From Homalodisca vitripennis (Eukaryota > Arthropoda > Insecta > Hemiptera > Cicadellidae), in the NCBI RefSeq assembly GCF_021130785.1, contig NC_060214.1, positions 103,284,001 to 103,348,000 of the forward strand: a stretch of 64,000 nucleotides of DNA. Reading direction: 5' to 3'. This document shows, one piece after another, positions 34,706 to 46,757 of this stretch; position 1 is the stretch's first letter, and every line of letters starts with the position of its first letter. The notes under the pieces were generated by a model. It was not told the origin of the DNA and did no database searches. It saw only the letters and a list, made by a program, of their open reading frames with translations. The translations under genes and the position numbers were made by a program.

Positions 34706-36006
34706 TTCATTTTGGCCTTAAATTATTTGTATAAACATACTTCATTTCGCCACACAGATGGGGTTTGAGTCTTTGACACTTAATGAGGTTTGTGACAATT
34801 ATATCCGTTGATGAAGTGCGAAATTCACATTTACTTCCTGGATGTATTTTCCTTTGAGACATGAAAATGCGTGTTGTTACACCAACGTCCTCGCTCTAAC
34901 AAATTTTGGTGTTGGAATTTAAAAGGGTTGAAGTGGTATAAGGCGGAAATGTTCAGGACTAGTTATTATTCTTACGTGATAATTGACAAAGCAACAGCTG
35001 TACGTTAATGATAAAAAATTTCCAGTCCGTAATATTATAAGGTGTTGATACTAATTGATGTATCATAAACTATAATTGCAAGAGAGAACAAGGCAAAACA
35101 TTTCCTTCTAATTTTGAAACTGACTCTATAATATTAGCTCTTATTAAAATATAGGATACTGGGTTAATCAAACTATGTTTGAAAAAATTATTTTTTGCGT
35201 AAATAATTATGATTAGTTTTCAAGGCCTAATAAAATATGATGAATGAGTAAAGTAAAATTGTATATATTTAAGCTGGCTGAAGTCTAACACATCGCATAA
35301 TTTAGCTAGGGCAATGTTAACATATAAAACATTTGATTCCATATGATCAGGTATCGGCCAGTAGCGATAGCTACATTCTAGACACTGACCCGCATTTTAA
35401 CTTCATGTTAAGTATACATGCAATACAAAAAAATCTTAATTCACATACTACTTTTGGATTTAGATTCTTATCAGATGTTAATTAAGGGTAACTCTAACGT
35501 ATGCCTTTATTTTAGTCATACATTTAGAAAGATCAGTGGAAGAACCTTAAAGAGGGCCTTTCAAAACATTAGGCATTAAACAATCTGTGAAATGTACTTT
35601 TTACAATGCTCAGTCATCAATTTAAAAGCCAACGACCCAATGTCTGTATGGACGAAGGTCATCTTCTATTATTTCAATGTAAATTTAAAGGAAATTGGGT
35701 GCCTAATTTGCTGAATTCCTTTTCGGAATTCGATGAAAAACTATTCACATCATACCCTTGCTTCTAACACGCCTTTGAGAAAGGACCATGATCACTGAAA
35801 AATATTTCGAACTTTTATATGAAATAGACAAACTGAAATATCCATCTTGCCAATTACAAGATTATAATTTTAATGACTTCTCCCTTCAATGACTAAATAT
35901 AAAACTAAGAACCAGATAATTCAGCCAGAGCCTGGATGCGCTCGACTCAATATTCAATCTGTTATAAGCTTCTTACCCGGATCACAGTCTGATCAGTCTC
36001 CATCAA
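34706..36006. other. Unannotated AT-rich stretch
   Basis: No gene recognised. A short segment at 35500-35780 is slightly more balanced in composition but has no convincing frame. Confidence 0.4.
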
Positions 36007-36745
36007 CCTGAAACCCGCTGTAAGATTTTACTATTTTAGTACAAAACTAAATTATCAGAGTCCTGGAGTTTAAACAAGTTTTAAAATAGTTATGGATTAA
36101 TAGAGTGTTTAATTTATAATGCTAATAGTAAAGTTTTCTGTTAGCGCAGTAAAATTTAATATTTTTTAAGGGAAATTTCCGATTCCTTTAATGAGACAGA
36201 CGAAAGTATTAGTTTATTTTAACTGAGAATGAAAAAAAGATTTAGAAAATAATCAATCAATATGCCAGTGACCAGAGAAACTAAAAGATCTACAATATAT
36301 AATGCAGATTAAAACAAGATAGTACTTCAAAAATAAGTAAACGTACAAAAATATTTCAATAGCTAACCTGAAACCCGCTTTAAATTTTACTATTTTAGTA
36401 TTAAACTAAATTATCAGAGTCCTGGCAAAGTTTCAAAAGTTATGTAATTCATAGTTTTTGAAACTTTTCCAGGACTCAATTAATTATTGAGTGCTTAATT
36501 TATTATGCTAATCGCTAAGTTTTACGTTAGTAAAATTTAATACTGTTTTAAGAGAACTGCCCGTTTCCTTTTCATGAGGCAAAGAAAGTGTAGTATTACA
36601 CTATTGAACTGAGGTTGAACAAAATTTAGATGATAATCAATTAATATGCCAGTGACCAGAGAAACTATAACATCTACAACATAACGTGATTAAAACAAAT
36701 TAGTACTTCAAAAATAAGTAAACGTACAAAATTATTTCAATGCGA
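36007..36745. repeat. Tandem duplication of about 360 bp
   Basis: Copy 1 (36007-36365) and copy 2 (36366-36745) both start AACCTGAAACCCGCT and share AACTAAATTATCAGAGTCCT, ATATGCCAGTGACCAGAGAA and TACTTCAAAAATAAGTAAAC. Copy 2 also has a local inverted segment around 36426-36475 (AGTCCTGGCAAAGTTTC / GAAACTTTTCCAGGACT). Confidence 0.88.
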
Positions 36746-37814
36746 CACTTCACAAAATTTTCAGAGATAATAAAAAAAATGTAAACTATTGATTTAAACA
36801 ATATTTTCTACCATTTCACAGTATGTCTCCCTCAATTATTAGTGAAACACTTACATTGCATTTTACTTTATCCACCACCACCATACCTTCTGAAGTCTGT
36901 GTTACTGCTTACTTATTTAAACGTTGGGAGGTTGGCAAATTTTCTCTCAGACACTACTCAAATAACGGTGCATATTACGTCACTGAGGAAGAAAAAAATT
37001 GAATGAGGAGTTGTTTTAAATAAACTTAGTTATTTGTTAACGATTGTAAAGAACAAGACAATTTAGTCTTAGGGACATATTGTATTTTTTGCTGCTATTG
37101 TTTTGTTAATTCACATCCTTGCCTGAATGAATGGGTGATGAAGAAATGAATTATGAATTAGGTCCGAAAGAGGTTAAACACAGTGTGCAAGATAAGATAT
37201 ATTGCAATTAATGTAAGAGATAAAAGACCTATAGAGCAAAGTTTTGGTTTACGGTTAGACGAAATGTAGCAGGAAAAATTGATAAATTCAACTATCGAAG
37301 AAAGCCAAAACACATTCTTAGAGTAAATTCTGAAAGTATTCAGCTGAGGTTTTAAATTATAAGACACAAAGAGTTACCTGACGATGAAAAGTTTGGTTTC
37401 AAATGCAAGGGCAAAGCGACTCGCATTAAACTGTAATGTTAAGTATAAAACACATTACTCAAGTTCTACACTACCTAGAGCCATGACATGTTTTTTATTT
37501 TGTAGATTAGACATATTTTTAGTTCCTTACACATGGATAATTACACAACAAAGAAGAAAAAAATACTATGATTTTTTAGAAAATACCTTAAAAGTTTTTA
37601 TTTTTTTGATTAATAATTTTTTATTTTGCTTGTATTTAACCTTTTTTAAATCCTTGTTTAAGGAACTATTTATTAATGTTATAAAAATGTGGTAAAAATG
37701 TCATTATTATATCTTGAAAAGTTTTTTAGTAAAGTGTAGTAAAAGTTTAAATAATGTCATTTTCGTTAAACGGCACAATATAATTATAAGACAAAGAGCT
37801 GTGCCTACCTTAAA
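36746..37814. other. Unannotated AT-rich stretch
   Basis: No gene recognised. Open stretches at 37158-37367 and 37384-37695 are low-complexity and unsupported. Confidence 0.4.
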
Positions 37815-38247
37815 TTAGAAGCCTCCTGCATTGTATGTAGGATTTTCCGGATCCTCCTCAGCTGCATACAATTCCTCTAGCTTCCTTTTAACAAGTGTTC
37901 TTTTCAGCCGGATCTTTTTTTCAAGGTCGGATACTGATTCATCCGCAAAAAAATCCGCTTGCGATCCAGTAATTCCATAGCTTTTACCATATAACTTCCC
38001 GGCTGCAGATCCAGATGCTCTATTACTTTAATTTTTGTTATATACCCATTATTAAATGATAAAACAGCCTCTAATACCCCAAACTTTAGAGTTCTTAGTG
38101 TGACAAATGTTCTCTTAGGGAGCAGGCACCAGATCAAGTTACTCACAGACACATTTGGATTTTGAGTCTTACCTCTCAAAATGGTTTTTAATAATTCTGG
38201 ATCAGCTAGAGATTTAAATATAGGCTTCAGAGTTTCCATTATAGTCT
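37815..38247 (-). pseudogene. Last exon of a probable Mutator-like transposase, frameshifted
   Basis: On the minus strand a strong acceptor (TTTTTCTTCCTCCCAG at 38248-38263) opens an exon whose product begins ETIMETLKPIFKSLADPELL and holds GKTQNPNVSVSNLIW. From memory this matches the C-terminal region of a repeated insect protein linked to Mutator-like transposases, which carries a GKTQNPNES-type motif. The first frame ends at 37904. Past an A7 run near 37915, a shift by one base restores a frame reading KRKLEELYAAEEDPENPTYN and ending in GGF at 37818, the expected family terminus. Upstream exons are not present. It is therefore a partial, probably dead, copy; the indel in a homopolymer could also be a sequencing error. 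Confidence 0.6.
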
Positions 38248-39059
38248 CTGGGAGGAAGAAAAATATGTAACAATTCACCAAGTAGTACTATATGAAAACA
38301 TGTGTGCAATTTGTTGTTTGTAGTTTACTAAATTTCGTTTGAAAGTATGTGTACTGACTAAATTATATTATTTCATTTTCACACAACAAACAAATATGTT
38401 AATATCACATGTTATATATCATTGGAAAGCTTACATTCTGCAAAATAATATGCAAACAAAACAGATAAAAAAAAAATTTTTTCGAGTTATTGTGCCCTTA
38501 AAAAAAATAACAAAAATTACATTTTGGAAGGGTTGTTATTAATAAAGTTCAATTACTTACGAACTTGATGAACTCTATTATGAAGATTCTCTTAGACAGT
38601 GTGAGGGAGAGATTGACTGCTCTCCCAGCCTGGTTGCAACTAGCCTTTCTTAAAACTTTCAGTGCAAATGCCCGATTTTACGGACGTCTGTAAGATAGGC
38701 AAGAAGTTGCAAAAATTAAAGTTTGTTTTGAAATTCTATTTTATATGTATTTATTACAGAATAATTATCTATCCAAAAAGTACTTAATATCAAATGTTTG
38801 AACCTGTACTAACCAAGCAAAATAGTAAATAATTAGCAAATATAAAGTATTACTATTAATATTTTTACATATAACGGGTAACTAGTAAAGAGTAAAATGT
38901 TTATTTCTCAAGATATTTCAGTGGATTTTTTTAATTTACGTGCCATATTGAGTGATAAATTGTTTTAAAGTGTAATGTAGGATGTATATCAAGTCCAAAG
39001 ACCAACATAAAAATAAGAAATTCCTAATATAATAACTGATACAAGTTTTTCTTTTAGCA
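38248..39059. other. Unannotated AT-rich stretch
   Basis: No gene recognised. A GTAAGT on the minus strand at 38560 follows stop-containing sequence and is not supported as a donor. Confidence 0.4.
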
Positions 39060-39543
39060 TTCATCTCTGCTAAACAACCCCTTTATAATGAGGTATATCT
39101 TGAGCTATGACTACGCTACATTGTTTTGCGAAATTCCTTGTAGACCATCCTCCATTGGATCTGAGAGTCACTCGCTACCTTAAAACTATTTCTTAAGTCC
39201 AGTACTTATTTACTTGCAAAACTTGAGCCAAGACAAGAATATTAAACCATCTAGAACAGGACCTAAATTGTACATGTTTCAAACTTCAAACCAGCGTAAT
39301 GTCTTTTGAGGTCGAATTTGCGGCATTGTACTCTACTAATAAAGGCCTTTAATTTGATGTACTATTCGACCTATGACCTCATTTAAGAACTCCTTGCTGG
39401 TCATCCCCCTGATGACAATAAATGGTAGTTACTTTAAAGAGTAGTTTTATAGTTGCAGTAATGATGTGCCAAGTTTTATTGCTCTGCCTTAATCGTTAGG
39501 GAATTATTAAGCTTGTGCGGGAATTTCTTACACCCTGTATATT
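39060..39543 (+). mobile_element. Relic of the long-TIR mariner-like family
   Basis: The segment 39300-39543 aligns with 5570-5808. Shared landmarks are GCATTGTACTCTACTA, GACCTATGACCTCATTTAAG, the CATCCCCCTGATGA region and the terminus TTACACCCTG followed by TA. A second, more diverged copy of its inner part lies at 39060-39170 in direct orientation. No transposase sequence is present. Confidence 0.65.
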
Positions 39544-39549
39544 ACTAAC

Positions 39550-39835
39550 AATACTATTTTTCATAATCAGTTGTTATGATTAGAACAGAGTGTCAGCACC
39601 GCCAAATTATGTTTCCCGCGATGAGTCCGGCAGCGCCCGTTTGTCTCGTGGAACTGACGTGGCGACAGGAGACAAGCGACAATTGGAACACTTTTAGAAC
39701 ATCTCCACACTTCGACATGTCTCCACAAATCTCGACTCAAGGCGGTAAAACCAGTAGTAAATTCTGGAGGGGACAGAGAAGCGGGTATTTCGGGGCGTTT
39801 TATCTGCAGGGACAAAGCTAGGAATTTTACTTAAC
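39550..39835. promoter_or_regulatory. GC-rich low-repeat island
   Basis: Sharp rise in GC with overlapping open frames on both strands (81 and 82 codons), neither resembling a known protein. The mariner relic ends just to its left. Conserved noncoding DNA is the likeliest reading; untested. Confidence 0.33.
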
Positions 39836-41129
39836 GTCCTTTAGATGTACAGCTCTATTGTTGGAGACGAGCTGTGATCGGCGTTCTTGTGACGTTTCGT
39901 TTTATTGATCGTAAAAACGCTCTTGTTTTGAAGATTCGTCTGAAATGAACAACATCTTTGTGATAAGTTCATGATAAAGAGGAGAACCGTGTCATCAAAT
40001 GTTTGGTCACCTTTATCTGCACTAAAAGGGTTTAAAATCTGTAAACATGCCTTCAAAGTGAATCTCAATAAGATAACGATTCCATATCTCCTTTAACTGT
40101 CAGGAATATTTTACGATCACTATTTTAGTAAAACAGTTTGAATACCCTGCGTTTTTCTAGCCCATCAAAATTAGCATAGCTAATGATGAGAAAAATATTC
40201 TCTAGTAATTGTTACGAACAACTAAACACTTCCCAACTAATAAATTAATAAATTCACTACTGAAATTCGTAATTGAATTTCTTTATTACTTTTGGACGAA
40301 ACAGTTACAATCAAAATTTGAGGTTTCGGACGAGAGCGTCCTTCTTATCAAACACCAATGGGATGTAAACAAGCACTGAGGGGTGAAATGAAAGTTATCT
40401 TTATTACCCCTCTGATATCTTAATTTTTTATAATTATTTTCTATTACTTGGTCAGCTCAGACTGTTACGTCAATTTAAATAACTAAATTAAATTGATTTT
40501 ATTGGGTACATTCCTTGTTTGATTATTATACAATAATAATTATGAAATACCTTAAAGTGGTACAAACGGCTTTTATTTTTAATTTTAAGAGGTTATTATA
40601 TACAGCTTATTTATATACATTCACAGTACGTCAGGAAAAGTATGTCAGGAAAGCTGATCAAGTAAAGTATATACTGACTTTAGGCCACAACATAACTGTT
40701 ACGGTTAGGTTGATATGATTTTTGACAAAATATTTATATGAAACTTGACTGACATGTTTTGATATATCAAAATTGAATTTATCTATAATATCTCATTAAG
40801 AACCATTTCCTTAAAATTATATTTAATAAAAAATATTGTTTTCTTAAGTGGAAATTTATTAAAATAATATTTATCCGTTGCAATGTAAACATTCTCATAT
40901 AATTATCTTTCGTCGCTTTGTCACTTGATTACAAATAACATAAGAGTATAAACACCCCAAAATACCCAAAAATACCCTTTAAATTCATATTTTTGTAATA
41001 GAATGATAAAATATCTTTTCCAATTTTTCATGCCTTAGAAACATTTATTCTATTAGGTTTTGTTTGTAAATTAAAATTAATTTGCCCTAAAAACCCAATT
41101 ACTCCGTTTAAATTTTATCCCGTTTGATC
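39836..41129. other. Unannotated AT-rich stretch
   Basis: No gene or repeat recognised. Confidence 0.4.
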
Positions 41130-41345
41130 TAAAGGCCTTCATTATCGACCTTGGGGACAACGTCGTATCCCAGCAGATTCCGGACAGACACGTACACGAG
41201 TGTAGTCTGCCGAGACTCAGGGCTAATTGTGTCTGTCCTGAACAGAGTGGAATTAATTAAAGCCTTACAGCAGAGACCTCAACATGAACATCCCTCCTTC
41301 ATCCTTGGGGTAGTGTCATGACGGATTGGTAAGTAGGATGCATTT
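41130..41345. promoter_or_regulatory. GC-raised low-repeat island
   Basis: Contains GGAATTAATTAAAGCC (41249-41264) and GGGCTAATTGTG homeodomain-like sites, and a GTCTGTCC/GGACAGAC inverted pair. Possibly regulatory. Confidence 0.33.
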
Positions 41346-42111
41346 CCCCAGATTTAATCTTCTTAGACATACGTTGCTAAGTAACATTACAGTATTTTAA
41401 ATATATCATATACTTACAATATTTAATTGGTAACTGTCAGCTTTTAGTTTCTTCAATTTTGAAGGCAGCGTGATTTTTTAAGTACTGCGTTTCGAGACCT
41501 ACAATGTGATCTCTTCCTCAAGTAGAACGCATTGTCATTGATTTCTTTTATTATTGAACAATGTATGGAGATAACTTCGTAATCGTTCCATCGACATAAA
41601 AAATATTCAACTTTTTTCAGAAGCGCTACAAATAAGTATCTGGATTGAAAAACAGTGATCATATTAATTCCCAATTTGAGAGTAGAATACACTGACTAAA
41701 ACTAAATACGCTAATGAATGAATAAATAAACTGGAAAGAATCAATAAAGAAGGTGATAAATACATATTTCTTTGGCCAATGATTTTACTTAGTAGATTAA
41801 AAGTATGCTGAAATTGATTGTGATCTTAGTAAAATTAATATTAACCTACTTGAACCTTTTCTGACAATAATATGTTTGATTCATGCTACAAAATGAATAT
41901 AAATACATAATACATTTTTTAATCAATTTTAGGAACCTTGTTCCTTTTAATCTTTAGAACGACTATAGACACGACTGTGCATAGTCATAGTTAAGTAATC
42001 GTAACATGTCGAAAGTGATTGTTAAAACACTTATTATTAAAAGCAGCATAATTTTTATTTGAGGCAGTTACATACTATCAATAAACTGGTGCCTCCTTTA
42101 ACATATGTATA
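41346..42111. other. Unannotated AT-rich stretch
   Basis: No gene recognised. Confidence 0.4.
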
Positions 42112-42616
42112 CAAGGTATTCATTTGAAAACTTCAAACTCGTATTAAAAGACTTACAGCCCAAGTATCAAAATTCTGTAAACGGGAGTGTACAGTACTAA
42201 TTGGGGGAACAAAAAACAATTATTTTCAAAATGTGGGTGCGCATCCCCATGCCCCCCCCCCGTACCAAAAGCCAACATTTTGAAATGTCAACTCAAATAG
42301 TTAGTTAGAAGCTCATAATAGTGCTGTAGTACAGTAGTTTGTAGACTAATAATTGCAATGTAAGAAAATACATTATTGGCTGCTGATACCAAATGGATAG
42401 GCTGATAAAATTTTTTTCACTAAAATACAGAATTTTTACGAGCTTCAATTTGAGGTGGCACAAGGTATTAGTTGCCATTTTTAAATTTTGGCTTTGGGAA
42501 CGGAGGGAAATGGGGGTGAGCCAGTAACTAGAACTATACACTCCCGTTTACAGAATTTCGATACTTGGACTATAAGTCTTTTAATACGAGTTTAAAGTTT
42601 TTAAATGAACACTCTG
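42112..42616. mobile_element. 505-bp MITE with about 85-bp terminal inverted repeats
   Basis: TA lies on both sides (42110-42111, 42617-42618). Left end CAAGGTATTCATTTGAAAAC, right end closing as GTTCATTTAAA-type repeat and CTCTG. The inverted repeats (42112-42196 and 42530-42616) share CTCGTATTAAAAGACTTA and TTCTGTAAACGGGAGTGTA. TA target and CAGRGTGTTCA-like ends fit a nonautonomous Tc1/mariner derivative. The middle has a C10 run near 42255 and no coding. Confidence 0.82.
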
Positions 42617-43095
42617 TATATTGCGTTTCGCCTCAGGTTTCCTATTTTGTAGATGTGGCAAAGTTTTATTCTTTTTTGAACATAACTATTCTTTACTTGA
42701 GCAGATATAAAATAGTGAAAGGTACTTCGTACTTAAGGCTAATTAAAATTTGGCTCACAATTGAATCGCATGTTATTAATGGGTACACTGTATTACAAAG
42801 ATACAAAAGAATTGTATTGCAGTAATATAAAATAAACCTGGGGTAGACATAGGGTTATGTGCAGTACTTGTAAGAAACAGACTAGACAGCTGACGAGATA
42901 CGGACCTGCAGAGCTGGAGACGCAGCAATATAATAATGCTGAGTCTGCGTGCTGTTCCACACCGTCGCTGACGCTCCATTAGCCCTTTATTGTCTTTGGA
43001 GATTCTACATGGAGATAAAAAATCCACCTTTCCCTACCCCTTACATTTTTAAAGCGTAAGAAGCAAAAACACAACACAGAGGTTAGTAATATCAT
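42617..43095. promoter_or_regulatory. GC-raised island at 42830-43030 in otherwise AT-rich DNA
   Basis: The core 42830-43030 carries CAGCTG, CAGAGCTGGAG and GGGCTAATGG (minus strand), and an 83-codon minus-strand frame that resembles nothing known. Possibly regulatory. Confidence 0.28.
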
Positions 43096-43099
43096 TACT

Positions 43100-43175
43100 T
43101 GAAGATGAAGGAAACAGGATTTCCGGACACTTGCCATCGTTCAGTAATATAAAATATTAAGTTTCGAGATCACTC
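43100..43175 (-). repeat. Dispersed repeat family B, inverted copy
   Basis: On the minus strand it reads ATCTCGAAACTTAATATTTT, then CTGAACGATGGCAAGTGTCC and CCTGTTTCCTTC, matching family B. It faces the plus-strand copy at 43405 across 230 bp. Confidence 0.7.
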
Positions 43176-43404
43176 GTAGGTGGTTGGTTGACGAATGCCG
43201 ACCTATTGTGACCTGTATTCTTGTATTCTGTAGTTCAGTTTTAATAATTAGTTTTCTGTTTACGTTTTTATTAAGTGCATGTTTTATATAGTTAGTGAAG
43301 TAGACACACAACATGGTGGTTGTGATTCTTGACTTACGTGTGTGACAACGCTTTGGCGTGATTTGTTTATTTTAACCGAGTTTGTAATTATGTAATAGGT
43401 TAGT

Positions 43405-43550
43405 TAATTACCTGAAGAAGAGATCAAATTGCAGATATCGAAACGTAGATTACCGTTTTTGTGTATCACTGAACGATGGCAAATGTCCGGAAAAATCATG
43501 TTTCCTCACAATCCTTCCATCGTCAAAAACAAACTTCAAACAAAGTACTG
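43405..43550 (+). repeat. Dispersed repeat family B, copy 2
   Basis: Core CCTGAAGAAGAGATC, ATATCGAAACGTAG, CACTGAACGATGGCAAATGT, CTTCCATCGTC. It is the closest match to 3491-3625. Confidence 0.72.
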
Positions 43551-44321
43551 GAAGATGTTTCATGGATTTCAAAATTATCCACATTTTCCCTAAACTGTAA
43601 AGTTGAAATTTAATTTAGAGGACCTATCGAGTTAAGGCTTGGTTTAATATGGTTCAATCGATTTTGTGTTTGGATCGCCCTAAAATAGCTTTTAGCCTGC
43701 GTACATGCCACTTAAATACAAAACCAACAAAGCCAAAAATCTTTAATTCTGACCATCCTATAAGATTATGAAACTGATATGAGTCTCCAACATAAAAAGT
43801 AAAAATACTGAGATTCAGATATGGTAATCAGCTAATATGCAATTTTATGTATTTTTGTATAGTAAATTTTTTGAGAGTTGGACGACGATATACTGAAAAT
43901 GCTCCCTATTTTCTAATTAATTGTTTGTCTCACCTGGCTTTTTAATTTCACATAGTAACTCTTCTAATTTTAAATCTAATTTTAAACACACTGTATGAAT
44001 AACTCTATTAAAACAAACTAAAGGTATAAAAGTGGTATTTGTGACAATAATATTAAAATGAAAGGTATAGTAATTTTTTGGGAGAAGCAGTATTTAAGAC
44101 AAGAAGTCAGTGTTAGGTAATAAGGAACCGATTGATTTTATCATAAAGAATAGGTTTGATATTATAGTGTAAGGAAATAAACGTAGCTGTAAAAATCTCC
44201 TTTTATGGATTATATCTACAAGTAATAATCCTCTTAAACAAGACAAGTTTAATTTATTCAAATATTCACATAGTGTGTGAGTTGATTGTATCATTCACAT
44301 GCATTCTATTTGAATATAACA
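43551..44321. other. Unannotated AT-rich stretch
   Basis: No gene recognised. Confidence 0.4.
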
Positions 44322-45261
44322 TCTATTTTATATATATAAATGCGAATGTTTGTTTGTATGTTCCGTTATAACTCTGGAACCAATGCACGAAACATCGTGA
44401 AAGTTTGTACAGTGATTCTACACGTTCCTGGAAGTAACATAGGCATACATACTAGAGTAAATTTGGTCCAATTTAAATAGTTTATTTAATTAATTTTTTA
44501 ATTATAAATCGTTGTTGATGTTAGAGTGTTTTATATTGGATCCGACAGACTGCGCTACGACACATAATACAAAGCGAACTGATACTTAACAGCAGCTGTT
44601 AATACTTTCAGCTGAAGTTCATCAAAGAGGCAAAAACATTTGTTTACATTTAAAATTTAGAAAATTTTTATTGTAAAGTGCTTGATCAGTAGTGTAATGC
44701 AGGTTGCATAGAAGACGTCATTGCCTAATTTCAAATTCAGATTGCACCAATGATCAATAAACTATCTAATGCAATGAAAATACTATTAAACGCTATTATG
44801 AAAACAACCTCATTGTAAAAATCCGTGAATGTTTGCACATAAGGTAATCGAATTTGGTTACATGGAAGGTAAATGAAAAGAGCCGAAAGAAGACACTTTA
44901 TGATCGAAATTGGGTTTCTTTGATACATTTTCTTGAAGGCACACTCCTAAATAATACTGGAAATATCTTAGACAGAAAATTAATTTTAACAGACCGAATT
45001 TGATTCTTTATAACCTAATTAGTTTACCGAGATTCATCCATATACATTAATTGTTCTGAATAACTTATCAACACCTAGCAAAAACCACGAAAGATAGAGG
45101 CAGGAATATGGTACATACCTTCATAATGCGCCCAAGAGGCTCACGATGGAACGACTATCAATTATCTCAGAAATGTTTAGAATGTGATAGAAAAAGAATA
45201 AGTGAATATAGTGTACTGTTTTCAACGGGAAATTGCGTGCGAAGCCGCGGGAAACTGCTAG
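44322..45261 (+). mobile_element. 940-bp Helitron-like element
   Basis: Starts A|TCTATTTTATATATATAAA followed by TGCGAATGTTTGTTTG and ends GCGTGCGAAGCCGCGGG, AAACTG, CTAG|T. Start, imperfect hairpin near the end, CTAG terminus and A/T insertion site match Helitrons. No Rep or helicase coding, so it is nonautonomous. It shares its head with 2243-3065. Confidence 0.68.
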
Positions 45262-46369
45262 TTTCTAAATAAATTCAAGTTATTATTCCGAATTTACCTG
45301 TTTCCAATATAAATGAGAATGGTACATTCTTAGACAGATTTTTAACTGTTTGTGTAATATTTTTTAGAGCCCACTAAAGCAATATAATTCTTTTAAAATT
45401 TAATTTGTAATTTGAGTACATAAATTTGGTCGGCATGTTACCACATGCTAAAAGTTTGAAATATATTGCTTTGTAGTTAAATTGTAGTTTTTCTCTTTCT
45501 TGTTGCGCATGGCCAATATTATTTTACTTTCTTGAAATTTAAAGCATATTCATCTCTTTCATACTTTACAAGGATTTTCATTTACGCTATGTGAATCTTG
45601 TATACTGGAAACTTGTTCTGGAATATAGTCGAAAGCTTGGAGCACATTTTAAACTCGGATCACGGAGAGGCAGAAAAGAGAAAAGCAATCAAAAGTTTTT
45701 TGATTGGAGGGATTAATAATAATTCTAAATATCGTTTGAAGTTCTTAATAAGATTTTACAAAATATCCAAATAGTGTTTGACAATTTGTAGATAAATGGA
45801 GAGAATTAAACAGTTTCAATGTTGGATATACTGTAAATAATAAACTTTTATGAAAGGATTTTGTTAAAAAACAAAACTGTTATAGTTGGCTGAGGAAATT
45901 ATTTCCTAAACGAAGCAACCCAGAAAATGGCTTTTTGTTTATGGTTGTGAATGTAAACAAGAAATAGTTTAGTATTGTTATGACTTTTTGTAGCTTTTAC
46001 TACAATAATTCCTGATTTAGTTATAAGATTATGTATTTTAGGCAACCTATTTAAGCGTAGTTAATTTTGTATCCAAAATCAGTTAGCAAATTAAAATATT
46101 TGCTTGTGTTCTGGACAGGTAAAAAAAACATTTTTTATGCGGTCTTAATTTCTTCAATATATGGTTAAATTAAATGTAACTCGGCATTATTTCTAAAAAC
46201 AATTGTGAGTTATTTGTTAATTCCTCCTTTCATTTATTAATTTCTAAAAGTTGAAAATGGACTTTAAAGTATAGGCAATCTCTATGTTAGGAAATTTGTC
46301 TCAAACCATATTGAAATAATTAAAATAAAGTATTCAGCAGGTAAGTATGGAACTATACTTATATTTTTC
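45262..46369. other. Unannotated AT-rich stretch
   Basis: No gene recognised. Confidence 0.4.
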
Positions 46370-46370
46370 C

Positions 46371-46490
46371 ACCTGAGGAAGAGATTATATTGCAGTCCTG
46401 GAAACGCAGTGTTATCGATCTCTCGTATCTCTCAATGAACAATGGCAAATATCCGGGAAAGTCCTGTATCTTCCAAAACTTTCCGTTTCA
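46371..46490 (+). repeat. Dispersed repeat family B, copy 3
   Basis: Diverged copy with ACCTGAGGAAGAGAT, GGAAACGCAGTGTTAT and AATGGCAAATATCCGGGAAA. Confidence 0.65.
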
Positions 46491-46706
46491 GTCATACAGG
46501 GAGCATTTTATATTGTTTTACATGATAGTATACGTGTTATAATACAAAGAAAAAGATTTTTGCTGCTCTCAACGTGTAGCCTGAAATATTCGTCTCCCAC
46601 ATGGCGATTAACTAATAAAACGTAATTGCTGTCCTACCGTGAAACAGTTGATTGCCATTAATTATGTTAACAGCAAATGTTAATAAGTTATTATTTTTGA
46701 ATTGTA

Positions 46707-46707
<1 letters not shown>
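46491..46707. other. Unannotated stretch
   Basis: No gene recognised. Confidence 0.35.

Positions 46708-46754
<47 letters not shown>
46708..46754. repeat. Homopolymer run of 47 A
   Basis: Uninterrupted A run. I see no retroposed gene or SINE body on its left. Confidence 0.95.

Positions 46755-46757
<3 letters not shown>

Noticed and set aside
38540..38600. Upstream exon of the Mutator-like pseudogene ending at GTAAGT
   Set aside because: All three frames before the donor carry stops or match nothing in the family.
39567..39821. Two overlapping 81-82 residue frames on opposite strands
   Set aside because: Mutually overlapping frames in GC-raised DNA with no recognisable domain; noncoding DNA is more likely.
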